Below, in pieces: positions 10,037 through 19,512 of a DNA stretch of 64,000 nucleotides. The DNA is from Ensifer sp. PDNC004. GTDB taxonomy: Bacteria > Pseudomonadota > Alphaproteobacteria > Rhizobiales > Rhizobiaceae. The DNA is taken from NCBI RefSeq assembly GCF_016919405.1, contig NZ_CP070354.1:186001-250000 (forward strand). Reading direction: 5' to 3'. The translations under genes and the position numbers were made by a program. How positions within the stretch are numbered: the first letter of the stretch is position 1; the number at the start of each line of letters is the position of its first letter. Below the pieces are notes generated by a model that did no database searches, was not told where the DNA came from, and saw only the letters and a program-made list of their open reading frames with translations.

Positions 10037-10924
10037 ATGGACATGTTCCTGCAGCAGCTCGTCAATGCGCTCAGCCTCGGCGGCACCTATGCGCTTCTGG
10101 CGCTTGGTCTTGCGGTCGTCTTCTCGATCATGGGGCTCATCAATTTCGCCCATGGCGAACTGATGACGGCGGCCGGCTACGGCCTCTGCTTTGCGCTGTT
10201 GCTGGGCCTGCCGTTCCCGCTCGCCGTCTGCGCTGCCCTTTTGATCGCGATCGTGCTCGCCATGCTGATGGAGCGCATCGCGTTTAGGCCCGTGCGCGGC
10301 GCCAGCGGCACGACGCTTCTGCTGACGAGTTTCGCCGTCAGCGCCATCCTGCGGGTGATCTTCCAGAACTTCATTTCCGCCCGGCCGAAGCCGGTACCGA
10401 TGCCCGAGAGCTTTTCCGGCACGATCGAGATCGGCGGCCTGCATCTCGGCCTTATCCAGGGGACTTCGATCCTCGTCACGATCATCATGCTGGTCGGTCT
10501 CAACCTCTTCCTTCGCACGACCGTGCTCGGCCGTGCCATGCGCGCGGCTTCCGAAGATTTCGCCATCGTTCGGCTGATGGGCATTCGCGCCAATGCGGTG
10601 GTCGCCACCGCCTTTGCGATCTCAGGCCTGCTTGCCGGTGTCGCCGGCATCCTCTGGGTGGCCCAGCGCGGCAGTGTCGATCCTCTGATGGGCTTCCTGC
10701 CGGTGCTGAAAGCCTTCATCGCCGCAATTATCGGCGGGCTCGGCAGCCTCTCCGGCGCTGTCGCCGGCGGCTTTCTGCTCGGCTTTATCGAAGTCTTCTT
10801 GCAAGCCTATCTGCCGGAAAGCCTGCTCAGCTACCGTGATGCCTTCACCATCCTGCTCGTCATCGGGGTGCTGCTATTCGCCCCGCAGGGGCTGCTTGCG
10901 AAAAAGACCATCGTCAAGCTTTGA
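10037..10924 (+). CDS. livH: LivH-type ABC transporter permease
   Basis: 295-residue integral membrane permease of the LivH family: NALSLGGTYALLALGLAVVFSIMGLINFAHGE at the N-terminus (seen in pieces), LLLTSFAVSAILR, and AAIIGGLGSLSGAVAGG near the C-terminus. The ATG at 10037 follows GGAGGGT; an upstream in-frame GTG at 10022 overlaps that ribosome site and is therefore unlikely. Last gene of the transporter operon. The gene order permease-ATPase fusion, binding protein, ATPase, LivH is unlike the usual livKHMGF order. Confidence 0.92.
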   Translation: MDMFLQQLVNALSLGGTYALLALGLAVVFSIMGLINFAHGELMTAAGYGLCFALLLGLPFPLAVCAALLIAIVLAMLMERIAFRPVRGASGTTLLLTSFAVSAILRVIFQNFISARPKPVPMPESFSGTIEIGGLHLGLIQGTSILVTIIMLVGLNLFLRTTVLGRAMRAASEDFAIVRLMGIRANAVVATAFAISGLLAGVAGILWVAQRGSVDPLMGFLPVLKAFIAAIIGGLGSLSGAVAGGFLLGFIEVFLQAYLPESLLSYRDAFTILLVIGVLLFAPQGLLAKKTIVKL

Positions 10925-11227
10925 GAGTGGCGGCAGCACAGGAGACTGCGCACGATCCGGCCCAGTCCATGGTGCGACCGGCGATGCCGGTGGCCTTGGC
11001 TTAGAACCGGGAGCCTCGATAACAGCGACCCGGCCGATGACGGGTCGCGCCCGCGGCTGTCATGGCTGCCAAATCGACGGTCGCTCAAGCCGGCGCGCCG
11101 CGATCCCGGCGTTTGCGCGACGACGGAATGGGGTGCGCCGCGGGGCGACGCCACCGCTCCTGTTTCGTCGCGGTGGTCGAAGGGCTGCATTTCAATCCTT
11201 GGCGGTGCAGATTGGTCGACCGCGCTA
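10925..11227. other. Gap between convergent livH and desaturase genes
   Basis: No convincing gene. It contains a hairpin with 8-base arms GCGACCCG/CGGGTCGC at 11025-11048 without a T run, which may serve as a weak terminator for either side. Confidence 0.5.
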
Positions 11228-12310
11228 TCAGGCAGGCGTCGGCACAGCGGATCCTGCTGCAGCTTGGCGTGCGTTTGCTTCTCGAAATGATACCAGCCGG
11301 TGCGAGGCTTCGTCCCAAAGGACGAGCTTCACCAGGCGCAGGCTCTGCCGGATGGTGATGCGGCCCATATCTCCCAGCTCGGGATGATCGCGGATGACCT
11401 CAGGAAGTCTATAGAAGGGAACGCGGCTCGACAGGTGGTGGAGATGGTGCATGCCGATATTGCCGGTGATCCAGCGCAAGGGCTGCGGCAGATCATAGTG
11501 CGAGGCGCCATGCATGGCCGCGTATTGGAACGTCCATTCGGGGGGCCTCGACCAGTGCGTGTCTTCAAACTGGTGCTGGACGTAAAACAGCCAAACGCCT
11601 GCTGCGCCAGCAAGAAGCACAATCGGCAGATGGATCAGCAGAAACGGTGCGACACCCACTGCCCAGATAAGTATGCCCGCGAGTGCGGCGATGGCCACGT
11701 TCGTTGCCATGGTGGAAATCCACGGCCGGGGACCTGCGCGCATCATTCCGAACGGTAAGCGCTGCTTGAACAGAAAGAGCCATGCGGGACCGATGCCGAA
11801 CATAACGAGCGGATGTCGGTAGAGGCGGTAAGCAAGCCGCCCTCTGCGCGGGAGCGACTCGTATTCGGCAACGGTGAGTGTGGCAATGTCACCGACACCC
11901 CGTTCGTCGAGGTTGCCTGCCGAAGCGTGGTGGACGGCGTGGGCGCGGCGCCAGTAGTCATAGGGTGTCAGTGTCAGCACGCTGATCACTCGGCCCGTCC
12001 AGTCATCCAGGCGGCGGCGCCCGAAGAACGAACCATGGCCGCAGTCATGTTGAAGCATGAACAGGCGCAGGAGGAAACCCGCCGCAACAGGGACGATTAG
12101 CACCACGCCGAGCCAGTACCCGAAGTGCATGCAGGCCCAAGCCGCTACCCACAGCAGAACGAATGGCACAAAGGTCACCGCCAGCTCGAACGTGCTGCGG
12201 CCGATATGCGGCTGTCGATAGGTGGACAGGATCTTCAGCCAGGCTTTTTCACGATCGACGGTTGCTGCGGCGCCGTGGTCGGAAAGCGGGCTGACTCTGG
12301 TATTCTTCAA
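11228..12310 (-). CDS. Membrane fatty-acid desaturase (delta-12/omega-6-like)
   Basis: 360-residue membrane desaturase with the three histidine boxes that bind the di-iron centre: HDCGH (88-92), HAVHH (124-128) and HHLHH near residue 295, separated by pairs of hydrophobic membrane segments. It introduces a double bond into membrane-lipid acyl chains or a related lipid. The start is a TTG at 12310 with AGGAAG seven bases upstream; no early in-frame ATG exists. Stands alone, convergent with the transporter operon. The exact acyl substrate and regiochemistry cannot be told from sequence; the wording delta-12-like is by overall resemblance. Confidence 0.88.
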   Translation of the reverse strand: MKNTRVSPLSDHGAAATVDREKAWLKILSTYRQPHIGRSTFELAVTFVPFVLLWVAAWACMHFGYWLGVVLIVPVAAGFLLRLFMLQHDCGHGSFFGRRRLDDWTGRVISVLTLTPYDYWRRAHAVHHASAGNLDERGVGDIATLTVAEYESLPRRGRLAYRLYRHPLVMFGIGPAWLFLFKQRLPFGMMRAGPRPWISTMATNVAIAALAGILIWAVGVAPFLLIHLPIVLLAGAAGVWLFYVQHQFEDTHWSRPPEWTFQYAAMHGASHYDLPQPLRWITGNIGMHHLHHLSSRVPFYRLPEVIRDHPELGDMGRITIRQSLRLVKLVLWDEASHRLVSFREANARQAAAGSAVPTPA

Positions 12311-12753
12311 GGCGTCTTCCTAGTTGGTTGTGTGACATGATCGCCTTGAGTCATTGCTGTGGACACATCAGGCAAACCGGGAATTTGGGCCGAGATCTCG
12401 CTCGAGTTCATCTTTCGGCCTTCGACGAGATCGCTCAAAGCAGGGCGTTCGCCGGCGGAAACAAGGGCAGGCGCGCCGCCGTTGTCAGGTTGGATGAAGC
12501 CAGGCCCTTATCGGGAGCATTTGACTGTGCCGGCATGACGAGCCCTTCCGTAGTAAACTGGGAGGCTCCGCGCGAAGCTTGGGGCCCGATAGCGATTTTG
12601 AAAGGAAGGTTCGTTCAGAGCGCGAAGCCAACTGCGCAATAACCAAAGCTCGCGAGCAAATTCGATAGGGCGTTCTATCGATATCTTCAGTTCGGCGTCA
12701 ATCGGTTGTTCGCTCGTTGGGAAAAGACGGCCTTTTCCGCCGTTCTCGACGCC
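12311..12753. other. Gap between desaturase and DUF2127 genes
   Basis: About 440 bases with no credible gene. It contains an inverted repeat TCGATAG/CTATCGA (12662-12681) and a hairpin GGAAAAG/CTTTTCC (12720-12738), the latter probably the 3' end signal of the DUF2127 gene. Confidence 0.5.
12720..12738 (-). terminator. Possible terminator hairpin of the DUF2127 gene
   Basis: Seven-base arms GGAAAAG and CTTTTCC around a five-base loop, 16 bases beyond the stop codon of the minus-strand gene. The T-rich arm is part of the stem; no additional T run follows. Confidence 0.45.
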
Positions 12754-13230
12754 TCAAGTCGCCGGACGTCGGCGCATGACCAGTTTGTACTCATGCCAGA
12801 TGAGCCAAATGACGATGACATCAAACACTGTCAGCGCGATCAGGCCCCAGCTGTGCGTGTAGCTAAAGCGGTAAAGCTGGTAGACACTGAACAGTGCCAT
12901 TACCACCAGTGACGCTGGGTAGGCCCATAGTTTGTTTCGCAGGAGGGCTGCGACAAGGAACAGCTTCACGACGCCATGACTGACCAGGTAGAAGGCGTAG
13001 AAATGTCGCGTTTCGACCGAGAAGTTCTGCGCAAAGGTCAGGAGATGCGTGGCGAGAAAATCCCTCGGGTCCTCGATCAGTTCCAGATGCGTGATCGACC
13101 TTGCAAGCCTGGTGATGGCGTCGTTCGGGACCAGCCACAGCGCGACACCGCCGACACATTCTGCCAGCGCGTGGACGCCTTTGGCGAGGATGCTGAGTTG
13201 GAAGATCTGGTGTAGTCGCTGCTCGTTCAA
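12754..13230 (-). CDS. DUF2127 family membrane protein
   Basis: Small membrane protein of the DUF2127 family: about four hydrophobic segments, an N-terminal LAKGVHALAECVGG motif, the central FYLVSHGVVKLFLVAALLR helix and the conserved LWAYP before the next segment. Function unknown. A TTG at 13230 with GAGGTG six bases upstream gives a 158-residue protein that begins NEQRLHQIFQLS, which looks like the natural N-terminus; an ATG at 13278 would add 16 residues with no clear ribosome site. It lies alone between the desaturase and porin genes. Confidence 0.8.
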   Translation of the reverse strand: MNEQRLHQIFQLSILAKGVHALAECVGGVALWLVPNDAITRLARSITHLELIEDPRDFLATHLLTFAQNFSVETRHFYAFYLVSHGVVKLFLVAALLRNKLWAYPASLVVMALFSVYQLYRFSYTHSWGLIALTVFDVIVIWLIWHEYKLVMRRRPAT

Positions 13231-13416
13231 AATCACCTCACCGCCTGGAAGTACAATAGAGATGGTATAGGCGGTCATTCAATGGATATGGCGTTCGCCG
13301 AACCCGTGATTGAAGGTTTTCGCTACATTCAGGTGGCGCTGGCCATTCAACCTCCTTTTCGCGGCTTACCAAGCCGGCGATGGGCGTAGCAGCCCGCGGA
13401 GCTATTGCAGCCGGAT

Positions 13417-13446
13417 GGAGCCGGCGGCAATGTCGCACCCGGCTCC
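13417..13446 (-). terminator. Possible terminator hairpin of the porin gene
   Basis: Perfect eight-base arms GGAGCCGG (13417-13424) and CCGGCTCC (13439-13446), 12 bases beyond the porin stop. No T run follows on the minus strand, so this is a weak call. Confidence 0.4.
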
Positions 13447-13458
13447 TCAACCCCAAGC

Positions 13459-14532
13459 TTAAAAGTTTCTCTGGAAGCGCACGACGCCGCCGAAAGCGTC
13501 TTCGTGTCCGCGAAACCCGCGGAAGGCCGTGTAGTCGAGTTCCGGCGTGATCTTGAAGCCCGGCACGACCTCGTAGGCGACATTGAGGGCCGCGTTCCAG
13601 GTGCCGTCCTCCTCGAAGTCGATCTGGCTGTTGATGGTTGCCTTCTCGCTGACCTTCACGGAAGCACCGCCCCACATTGCCCAGTCGCCATACCAGCTTC
13701 CATAATAATTCGGCCGGCTCGGGTCGGATTGGTAGGCGCCCATGACGAACAATGAGAGCGCGTCGGTGACGTCGAGATTGACGCGCGCCTTGAAGGCCCA
13801 GGCGTCGTAGCGGGTGTCATAGGCCGCCATGCCGAACAGCGTCATCCGGTCCTGCTCATATTTCACGCCGCCAAGCAAATGCGGCACGCTGTCGGCCCGA
13901 AGATCGAACCACTCACGGCGTGCCACGCCCGATCCATCGACCGTCTCCAGTTCCCACGAGCCGTTGCCTTCCTCGGCGCCGACCATGGCGGAAAAGCCGT
14001 TCCCGAAGTCGTGGGTGTAGCTTGCCTGCATCGTGCGGTCGCCCGAGTAGTAGATGACGTCGTCATAGATGACGTTGCCCGCACCCCAGGTCCAGTTGGC
14101 AAAGAGGGAATCGGCGATACCGACCGAGAAGCCGGCAAGCTCGATGACGGCCTCTGAAATATAGATGCGCTCGCCCGACGCCTTGTGTTCGAAACGCGTC
14201 TCCAGATAGGAGCGCAGCGTTCCGAACTCGGTTTCGTTGCGGGCGTCGAAGCGCATCGTGGCGCGCGCCTTGCCCGGCAGACCGTCGAGCGAGCCGCCCC
14301 AGTAGACATCGTCGCCCGCCGCCACCTCGTGGCGCAGGTAGCCGCTGACCTTCAGGCAGGTCTCGGTACCCGGCACATAGAAGAAGCCGTTGCCATAGGC
14401 ATCGCAGACGCGGACATATTCGACGGGTTCCGCATCGGCAGCCTTTGCCGGCTGCAGGACGGCCATCGTGCAGAGCGCCGCTACGGCACCTTTCAAGAAG
14501 AGTGGTGACGTCGCGATTGTTTGCTTGTTCAT
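13459..14532 (-). CDS. Rhizobial-type outer-membrane porin
   Basis: 357-residue precursor with a Sec signal peptide ending near QPAKAADAEP. The mature start has the Rhizobiales porin signature EYVRVCDAYGNGFFYVPGTETCLK (seen as two parts: YVRVCDAYG and GTETCLKVSGY) with its conserved cysteine pair, followed by alternating beta strands and a final FQRNF, the C-terminal aromatic needed for outer-membrane insertion. It forms a trimeric diffusion channel. The ATG at 14532 follows GAGGGGA; an upstream in-frame GTG at 14592 is not needed. Stands as a single gene with its own hairpin downstream and a terminator of the next gene upstream. Confidence 0.92.
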   Translation of the reverse strand: MNKQTIATSPLFLKGAVAALCTMAVLQPAKAADAEPVEYVRVCDAYGNGFFYVPGTETCLKVSGYLRHEVAAGDDVYWGGSLDGLPGKARATMRFDARNETEFGTLRSYLETRFEHKASGERIYISEAVIELAGFSVGIADSLFANWTWGAGNVIYDDVIYYSGDRTMQASYTHDFGNGFSAMVGAEEGNGSWELETVDGSGVARREWFDLRADSVPHLLGGVKYEQDRMTLFGMAAYDTRYDAWAFKARVNLDVTDALSLFVMGAYQSDPSRPNYYGSWYGDWAMWGGASVKVSEKATINSQIDFEEDGTWNAALNVAYEVVPGFKITPELDYTAFRGFRGHEDAFGGVVRFQRNF

Positions 14533-14640
14533 GTCGAGTTGGTCCCCTCGTTGTTCTTGTAAAATCGAAAAAGCTTCGCCGGCCCCGTCCACGGCATGCG
14601 GGACAAGCGGGTGCTGACTGGGATTGTGTGAAAAGGAGAG

Positions 14641-14670
14641 AAAAGGCCGGTATCGGTTGCGATGCCGGCC
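14641..14670 (-). terminator. Rho-independent terminator of the LVIVD-repeat gene
   Basis: Eleven-base stem (14645-14655 with 14660-14670, one G-U pair, four-base loop) followed on the minus strand by TTTTCTCTCC. It lies 10 bases after the stop codon. Confidence 0.85.
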
Positions 14671-14679
14671 CGGTGCGCG

Positions 14680-16416
14680 TTACCCGCGCGGCGGCCAGAT
14701 CTCGCCGGAAAGGCCGGTCTTCGGTTCGCCGAGAAGCGGTGTCTTCAGGGCGCGGATTCCGTCGATGCTGATCAGCCAGATGATGTTGCGGTCATATTCG
14801 GTAAAGACCGCGAAGCTGGCGTTTTCGTAGGTGTATTCGGGCATTTCCTCCGGCTTGGGGAAGCGCGGCACGTAGTAGCCGGCGATCTTCGGATCCTTCG
14901 GGTCGTTGACGTCGAAGATCTGCAGGCCGGCATTATAGAAGGCATAGGGCAGGATGCCCTGCCGGCTGTATCCCGGCTGGTGGGGCGTGCCGGAGCGCTT
15001 TGGGCCGAAGCTGCCGCGCCGCTGGCAATAGTCGGTGAACTCGGCCTCTGCCGGCGGGGTCGGACGCGGGAAGGTGGCGACAACCTTCGGGTCCTTCGGA
15101 TCCTTGGCGTCGATGACCAGCACGTCCTTGTAGGGCTCGTAGCAGTTGGAGTTCATCGGATAGCCGTTGGCAAAGACATAGCCGGTGCGCTCGTATTGGC
15201 TGGTATCGGCATTGTCGAACTCGGTGCCGGCAAAGCTCGGCGGAATGCTTAAGTGGCCCATCATTTCCGGGGTGCCGGGCTTGGTGAGGTCGAAGGTGTA
15301 GAAGCCGAGGCCGCCCATGGCGCCGAAGCCGATCTTGCCGCCCTTTTCCACCGGCTTCGGCAGGAACAGCGGCATGCGCGAACCCATCCAGGAGGTGCGG
15401 TTGCCGGCCCGCGGGTTCATGAGGTACGCGTCCTCGCTTGCCTTGTCGCCGGCGATTTGGCCGGGAACCGTGACCTGGCTGACGAAGACCGGTTTGGCTG
15501 GGTCCGTCATGTCCCAGGCCTGGTAGCCGGGCGAATGCAGGTAATCGGGATATTCGGTCAATGCGTAGCTGTCGTCGGGAGCCGACGAGAGATACATGTA
15601 CTTGCCGCCGAACCAGGCCGGCGCATCGAGCGAGCCGGAGCCCTGCTGCTCGCCGATGGGTGCGTCGGGGTTGTTGATGTCCGTCGTGCGGGTCGCAATC
15701 AGCTTCCAGTCGCTTGGCAGCGGGCCGTTCATCTCATAGACCTTGAAGCCCTTGAGCGAATTGTAGTGGCGCAGCGTTTCGACGATGTCGGGCTGGGTGC
15801 GCTTGTTGTCGAGGATGCCGAAGCGCCCGATCTCGTAGGAGGCGACGACGACGTTCTTCTGGAGCTTCTCGCTCCAGGCAATCGTCATGCCGCCGAAATA
15901 GTCCTGTACCGTCTTGGCGTCCCAGTCTTCGCTCGAACCTTCCGGTCCCCAGACGCCGCCCTTCGAATAGACGACCTTGGCCTTGGTCGGGTCGGTGATA
16001 TCGAGCACGCGCATGTAGTCGCGGTCGTGCAGGTACATGTAGCGCTTGCCGTCGAAATCCGCGACATCGGGCCAGGCGTGCCATGGCGAGGTGATGTGGG
16101 GGTAGAAGGCGATTTCCTCGACATTGCTCTTGTAGGTCTTGTCGTCCCAATGGGTGAGCTGACCAGGGAAATTGGGCGATGCGCCAAGTGCGGTGGCACG
16201 CGGAGCTTTGAAGGTGCCCGTGGCCGGATCCATGCCGTAGTCCTTGCCCGGAACCAGCGCCGGCGGCTGCTTGTCATAGGTCAGTTCCGACCAGCGCTTG
16301 AGGTGCGGATCCTGGATGTTGATCTCGGTCGGTACTTCCTTTTCCCAGCCGGCCGCAAAGGTCGCGCCCGCTGCCAGACATAAAATCGAGCATGTGATGA
16401 TCAGCCGTTTCGGCAT
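14680..16416 (-). CDS. Secreted LVIVD-repeat (beta-propeller-like) protein
   Basis: 578 residues with a Sec signal peptide ending at about TFAAGW. The body contains repeated blade-like motifs of the LVIVD type, for example MRVLDITDPTKAKVV, AWDMTDPAKPVFVS, YTFDLTKPGTPEMM, VLVIDAKDPKDPKVV and LQIFDVNDPKDPKI, pointing to a periplasmic or extracellular beta-propeller. No catalytic motif is recognised and the function is unknown. The ATG at 16416 has GGAGGAG upstream and a strong terminator follows, so it is a single-gene transcription unit. Its neighbours (porin; GntR regulator of the kynurenine genes) do not indicate a role. Confidence 0.82.
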   Translation of the reverse strand: MPKRLIITCSILCLAAGATFAAGWEKEVPTEINIQDPHLKRWSELTYDKQPPALVPGKDYGMDPATGTFKAPRATALGASPNFPGQLTHWDDKTYKSNVEEIAFYPHITSPWHAWPDVADFDGKRYMYLHDRDYMRVLDITDPTKAKVVYSKGGVWGPEGSSEDWDAKTVQDYFGGMTIAWSEKLQKNVVVASYEIGRFGILDNKRTQPDIVETLRHYNSLKGFKVYEMNGPLPSDWKLIATRTTDINNPDAPIGEQQGSGSLDAPAWFGGKYMYLSSAPDDSYALTEYPDYLHSPGYQAWDMTDPAKPVFVSQVTVPGQIAGDKASEDAYLMNPRAGNRTSWMGSRMPLFLPKPVEKGGKIGFGAMGGLGFYTFDLTKPGTPEMMGHLSIPPSFAGTEFDNADTSQYERTGYVFANGYPMNSNCYEPYKDVLVIDAKDPKDPKVVATFPRPTPPAEAEFTDYCQRRGSFGPKRSGTPHQPGYSRQGILPYAFYNAGLQIFDVNDPKDPKIAGYYVPRFPKPEEMPEYTYENASFAVFTEYDRNIIWLISIDGIRALKTPLLGEPKTGLSGEIWPPRG

Positions 16417-16646
16417 GTCGGTCTCCTCCTGGAATATCGGTGAATGGCCGCGTCCAAGCCTGGCAGCGGCGCAAGCAAACGACGGCGCGGCGGCGACGCC
16501 CCCTTGTGTCGCGTTCCGAATTCTCTCGTCCTGTCAGTTGATCGCGCAGGCCTCCTCATGCCCGCGCAAATCACGCCGCTCCCGTTTGCTCGGTGCCATG
16601 AAACAGGGTCGCTTTCCCTATAACAATCGCCTTAATCAGCATTAAT

Positions 16647-17432
16647 TCATGCGGATTTCTTATGAGTTCCCGGGCGTGTTGATGCTTTGCGGGATGCTGG
16701 TGACACCGCTTCCCCTTCTTCGACGGCATAGACCTCGAGCGGATAACCGAAATGCTCGTCCATCAGGAGGCGGGCGCGTTCGGTGTTGCGGTCGAGCACG
16801 GCCTCCATCAACTCGGTGTGCGGGCCGATCGACTGCGCCTTGTGCAACGCGGCCATGGCCTCCGCGTAGCCGGCCGTCTCTCCGTGTTCCGCGCGCAGGA
16901 CGGGGGCAAAGGCAAGGAATCGGTAGTGGCGCTGGAGCTGGTCGGAGATGGTCGAGCGAAAGTGCATCAGCCAACTCGATTGCGCCGCGCTGAGCAGCGC
17001 GGCGTGAAACGACTCGTGCCGTTCCATCCAGGTGTCGACGGCAAGGTCGGAAGAATCCTCGACGACCGTCTTGCAGCGCGACAGTCGGTAGTGCGCCGTG
17101 ACGATTGCCGATTCCCACTCCGCGCCGCCGCGCTCCATGGCTTCCAGCAACAGGGGGATTTCGACGACCGCGCGCGCCTTCGTCAGATCCTCCAGTCCCT
17201 TGCGCGAGACGGGTGCGACGGTGAAGCCGCGATTGGAGATCGCCACCACCAGCCGCTCCGCCTCCAGCCGCGACAGGGCCTCGCGCAGCGGCGTCCGACC
17301 GATATCGTACGCCTTGCTCAGAAGATCGGGCCGCAACGGCGCCTCCGGTTGCAGGCGGGCCATGAGGATCTCCGTCCGCAAGATCCTGTAGGCGATCTCC
17401 GTTTTCGTGCTGTTTTCCTGCTCGTCGACCAA
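16647..17432 (-). CDS. GntR-family regulator (FCD type), divergent from kynurenine operon
   Basis: About 261 residues: N-terminal GntR winged helix (about 10-75, with RPDLLSKAYDIGRTPLREALSRLEAERLV seen in parts) and a C-terminal all-helical FCD ligand domain. A longer frame reaches 17504 but would run through the operator dyad at 17469-17495; a TTG at 17432 preceded by GGAGGT gives a start VDEQENSTKTEIAYRIL that matches family N-termini. It is divergent from the TrpX-like binding protein and kynureninase, so kynurenine or a related tryptophan metabolite is the likely effector (inference). Confidence 0.85.
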   Translation of the reverse strand: MVDEQENSTKTEIAYRILRTEILMARLQPEAPLRPDLLSKAYDIGRTPLREALSRLEAERLVVAISNRGFTVAPVSRKGLEDLTKARAVVEIPLLLEAMERGGAEWESAIVTAHYRLSRCKTVVEDSSDLAVDTWMERHESFHAALLSAAQSSWLMHFRSTISDQLQRHYRFLAFAPVLRAEHGETAGYAEAMAALHKAQSIGPHTELMEAVLDRNTERARLLMDEHFGYPLEVYAVEEGEAVSPASRKASTRPGTHKKSA

Positions 17433-17468
17433 AGGCACCTCCAAAAATCGCCGCCCGAATGTACGGTC

Positions 17469-17495
17469 ATCATATATGCCAGAATAATATATGAT
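17469..17495. promoter_or_regulatory. Operator dyad between GntR gene and kynurenine operon
   Basis: Perfect nine-base inverted repeat ATCATATAT (17469-17477) and ATATATGAT (17487-17495) with a nine-base spacer, in the divergent intergenic region. A likely binding site for the adjacent GntR regulator. Confidence 0.65.
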
Positions 17496-17596
17496 AATCG
17501 CCAATTGCTATAATTGTATACTATATCGTTGACTTTGCCGTGGGGCTGCGCTTCCTCATCGCTCATGCTGTCAACTGCGACAGCCAGAGGAGGAAC

Positions 17597-18586
17597 ATGA
17601 TGGCCACGACAAAATCGAAACTCATGACAGGTCTGATGGCAGCCGGCATCGTCCTTGCCGGCATCGGCTCGGCCGCCGCCGATCCGATCCGCATCGGCAT
17701 CGCCAATTTCGGCGAACACCCCCCGCTCAATGCCGCTATCGCCGGTTTCAAGGCGGCGCTTGCGGAAAACGGCTTCGTCGAGGGCAAGGACGTCGTCTAC
17801 ACCGAGAGCCACACCAATTTCGACGCGTCGCTCGTGCCGCAGATGATCGCGAAGCTGCAGGCCGAACAGCCGAAGCTCGTCTACACCGTCACCACGCCGG
17901 TCTCGCAGATTGCCAAGAAGGCGCTGGCAGGTTCGGGCATCCCGGTGATCTTTACCGCCGTGACCGATCCGGTCGCCGCCAAGCTCGTGCCCTCCCGCGA
18001 AAGCGGTGATGACGGCATCACCGGGGCGACCGACAGCCAGGATATGGCAGCGGTGTTCGCTTTCACCAAAAAGCTGCTGCCGAACGCCAAGCGCCTCGGC
18101 CTTCCCTATAATCCGGGCGAAGCCAATGATGTCGCGCTGCTCGAGAGCGTGCGTAAGATCGCTCCGGAACAGGGTTTTGAAGTCGTTGAAGTCGGCGTCG
18201 ACAACCTCAACGACATCCAGCAGCGCATTACCTCGCTCTCCGGCAAGGTGGACGTCATCTACGGCCCGACGTCCAACATGATCCAGCCGGCGATCGCGGC
18301 GGTTGCATCGGCTGCGCGCCAGTCCGGCATTCCCGTTGTCAATGCCGTCGATACGGCCGTTCGGGAAGGATTCGTGCCGGCAAGCTTCGCCGTCAACTAC
18401 GAACAGGTCGGCAAGAACGCCGGCAAGATCGCCGCCGAAGTCCTGAAGGGCAAGGACCCGAAGTCCATCGCCCCGGTGTTTCCCGCCTACGAGGATCACC
18501 AGGCGCTGATCTCGAAGAAGGCCATGGCCGCCTTCGGCGTCGAGATCCCGGCTTCGCTCGCCGATTGCAACTGCATCGTCGAGTAA
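17597..18586 (+). CDS. TrpX-like ABC transporter substrate-binding protein
   Basis: 329-residue precursor of the ABC_sub_bind family (TrpX/YtfQ-unrelated, the tryptophan/tyrosine-type binding proteins). Signal peptide ends near GSAAADP; the fold starts with IRIGIANFGEHPPLNAAIAGF and contains TVTTPVSQIAKKA and GIPVIFTAVTDPV, typical of this family. Two ATGs at 17597 and 17600 follow AGAGGAGG. First gene of the operon with an ATPase, a permease and kynureninase, which makes kynurenine, 3-hydroxykynurenine or tryptophan the most likely ligand. The protein is periplasmic. Confidence 0.9.
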   Translation: MMATTKSKLMTGLMAAGIVLAGIGSAAADPIRIGIANFGEHPPLNAAIAGFKAALAENGFVEGKDVVYTESHTNFDASLVPQMIAKLQAEQPKLVYTVTTPVSQIAKKALAGSGIPVIFTAVTDPVAAKLVPSRESGDDGITGATDSQDMAAVFAFTKKLLPNAKRLGLPYNPGEANDVALLESVRKIAPEQGFEVVEVGVDNLNDIQQRITSLSGKVDVIYGPTSNMIQPAIAAVASAARQSGIPVVNAVDTAVREGFVPASFAVNYEQVGKNAGKIAAEVLKGKDPKSIAPVFPAYEDHQALISKKAMAAFGVEIPASLADCNCIVE

Positions 18587-18725
18587 TCCGACGCCTGCAA
18601 CGGGCGGCGGCCACGACGCCGCCGTCCATGAGAGCGCCGAGCGCGCCCTGTCCATTCGTATTTACATGAATTCCGGAAGAAGGCTGCGGAGGCGGCCTCT
18701 AAGGAATTGCTCAGAGGAGGAACGG

Positions 18726-19505
18726 ATGCTCGAAATCCGATCTGCACGAAAGGTCTTCTACAAGGGACAGCCCGATGAGAAGATCGCCCTCAACGATCTC
18801 AGCCTGACGCTTCCGACCGGCAACTTCGCCATCGTCATCGGATCGAACGGCGCCGGCAAGAGCAGCATGCTGAACGCCATATCCGGCGCACTCATGCTCG
18901 ACAGCGGCAAGATCCTCATCAACGGCGACGATGTCACGGCGCTGCCGGTGCACAAGCGCGCAACACGGGTCGCCCGGGTCTTCCAGGACCCGATGAAGGG
19001 CACCGCCGCTTCGATGACGGTCGCGGAGAACATGCTGCTCGCCGAATTGCGTGGCAAAAAGCTCGGCCTCAGCCGCGGCCTCAACGCCAGGCGGCTTGCG
19101 AGCTACCGCGAACGCCTGGCGGCGCTGAACCTCGGGCTGGAAAACCGGCTGGATACGCGCGTCGAACTGCTTTCGGGCGGACAGCGCCAATCGCTTTCGC
19201 TGATCATGGCGACCTGCGACCAGCCGGACCTGTTGCTGCTCGACGAACATACGGCCGCCCTTGATCCCCGCACTGCAGACATCGTCATGCAGGCGACGGT
19301 GCGCGCAGTCGAAGCCTTCAATCTCACCACGCTGATGGTGACGCACAACATGCAGCACGCCGTCGATTTCGGCCACAGCGTGGTGATGCTCGATGCCGGC
19401 CAGATCCGGCTCGAAATCACCGGCGCAGAAAAGACCGACGTCACGATCCCGAAACTCATCGGTCACTTCGGCATGAAGACCGATCGCATGCTGCTGGCAA
19501 GCTGA
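18726..19505 (+). CDS. ABC transporter ATPase (TrpZ-like)
   Basis: 259-residue ATPase with Walker A GSNGAGKSS, signature LSGGQRQSLS and Walker B LLLLDEHTAALDP; the Walker B is followed by His rather than Pro (DEH), a variation typical of this TrpX-associated subfamily. The ATG at 18726 follows GGAGGAACGG. It energises uptake through the permease encoded seven bases downstream. Cytoplasmic face of the inner membrane. Confidence 0.9.
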   Translation: MLEIRSARKVFYKGQPDEKIALNDLSLTLPTGNFAIVIGSNGAGKSSMLNAISGALMLDSGKILINGDDVTALPVHKRATRVARVFQDPMKGTAASMTVAENMLLAELRGKKLGLSRGLNARRLASYRERLAALNLGLENRLDTRVELLSGGQRQSLSLIMATCDQPDLLLLDEHTAALDPRTADIVMQATVRAVEAFNLTTLMVTHNMQHAVDFGHSVVMLDAGQIRLEITGAEKTDVTIPKLIGHFGMKTDRMLLAS

Positions 19506-19512
19506 GACGGAC

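Noticed and set aside
12328..12642. Possible 104-codon gene between desaturase and DUF2127 genes
   Set aside because: No recognisable motif, no clear ribosome site and codon use unlike its neighbours; treated as non-coding.
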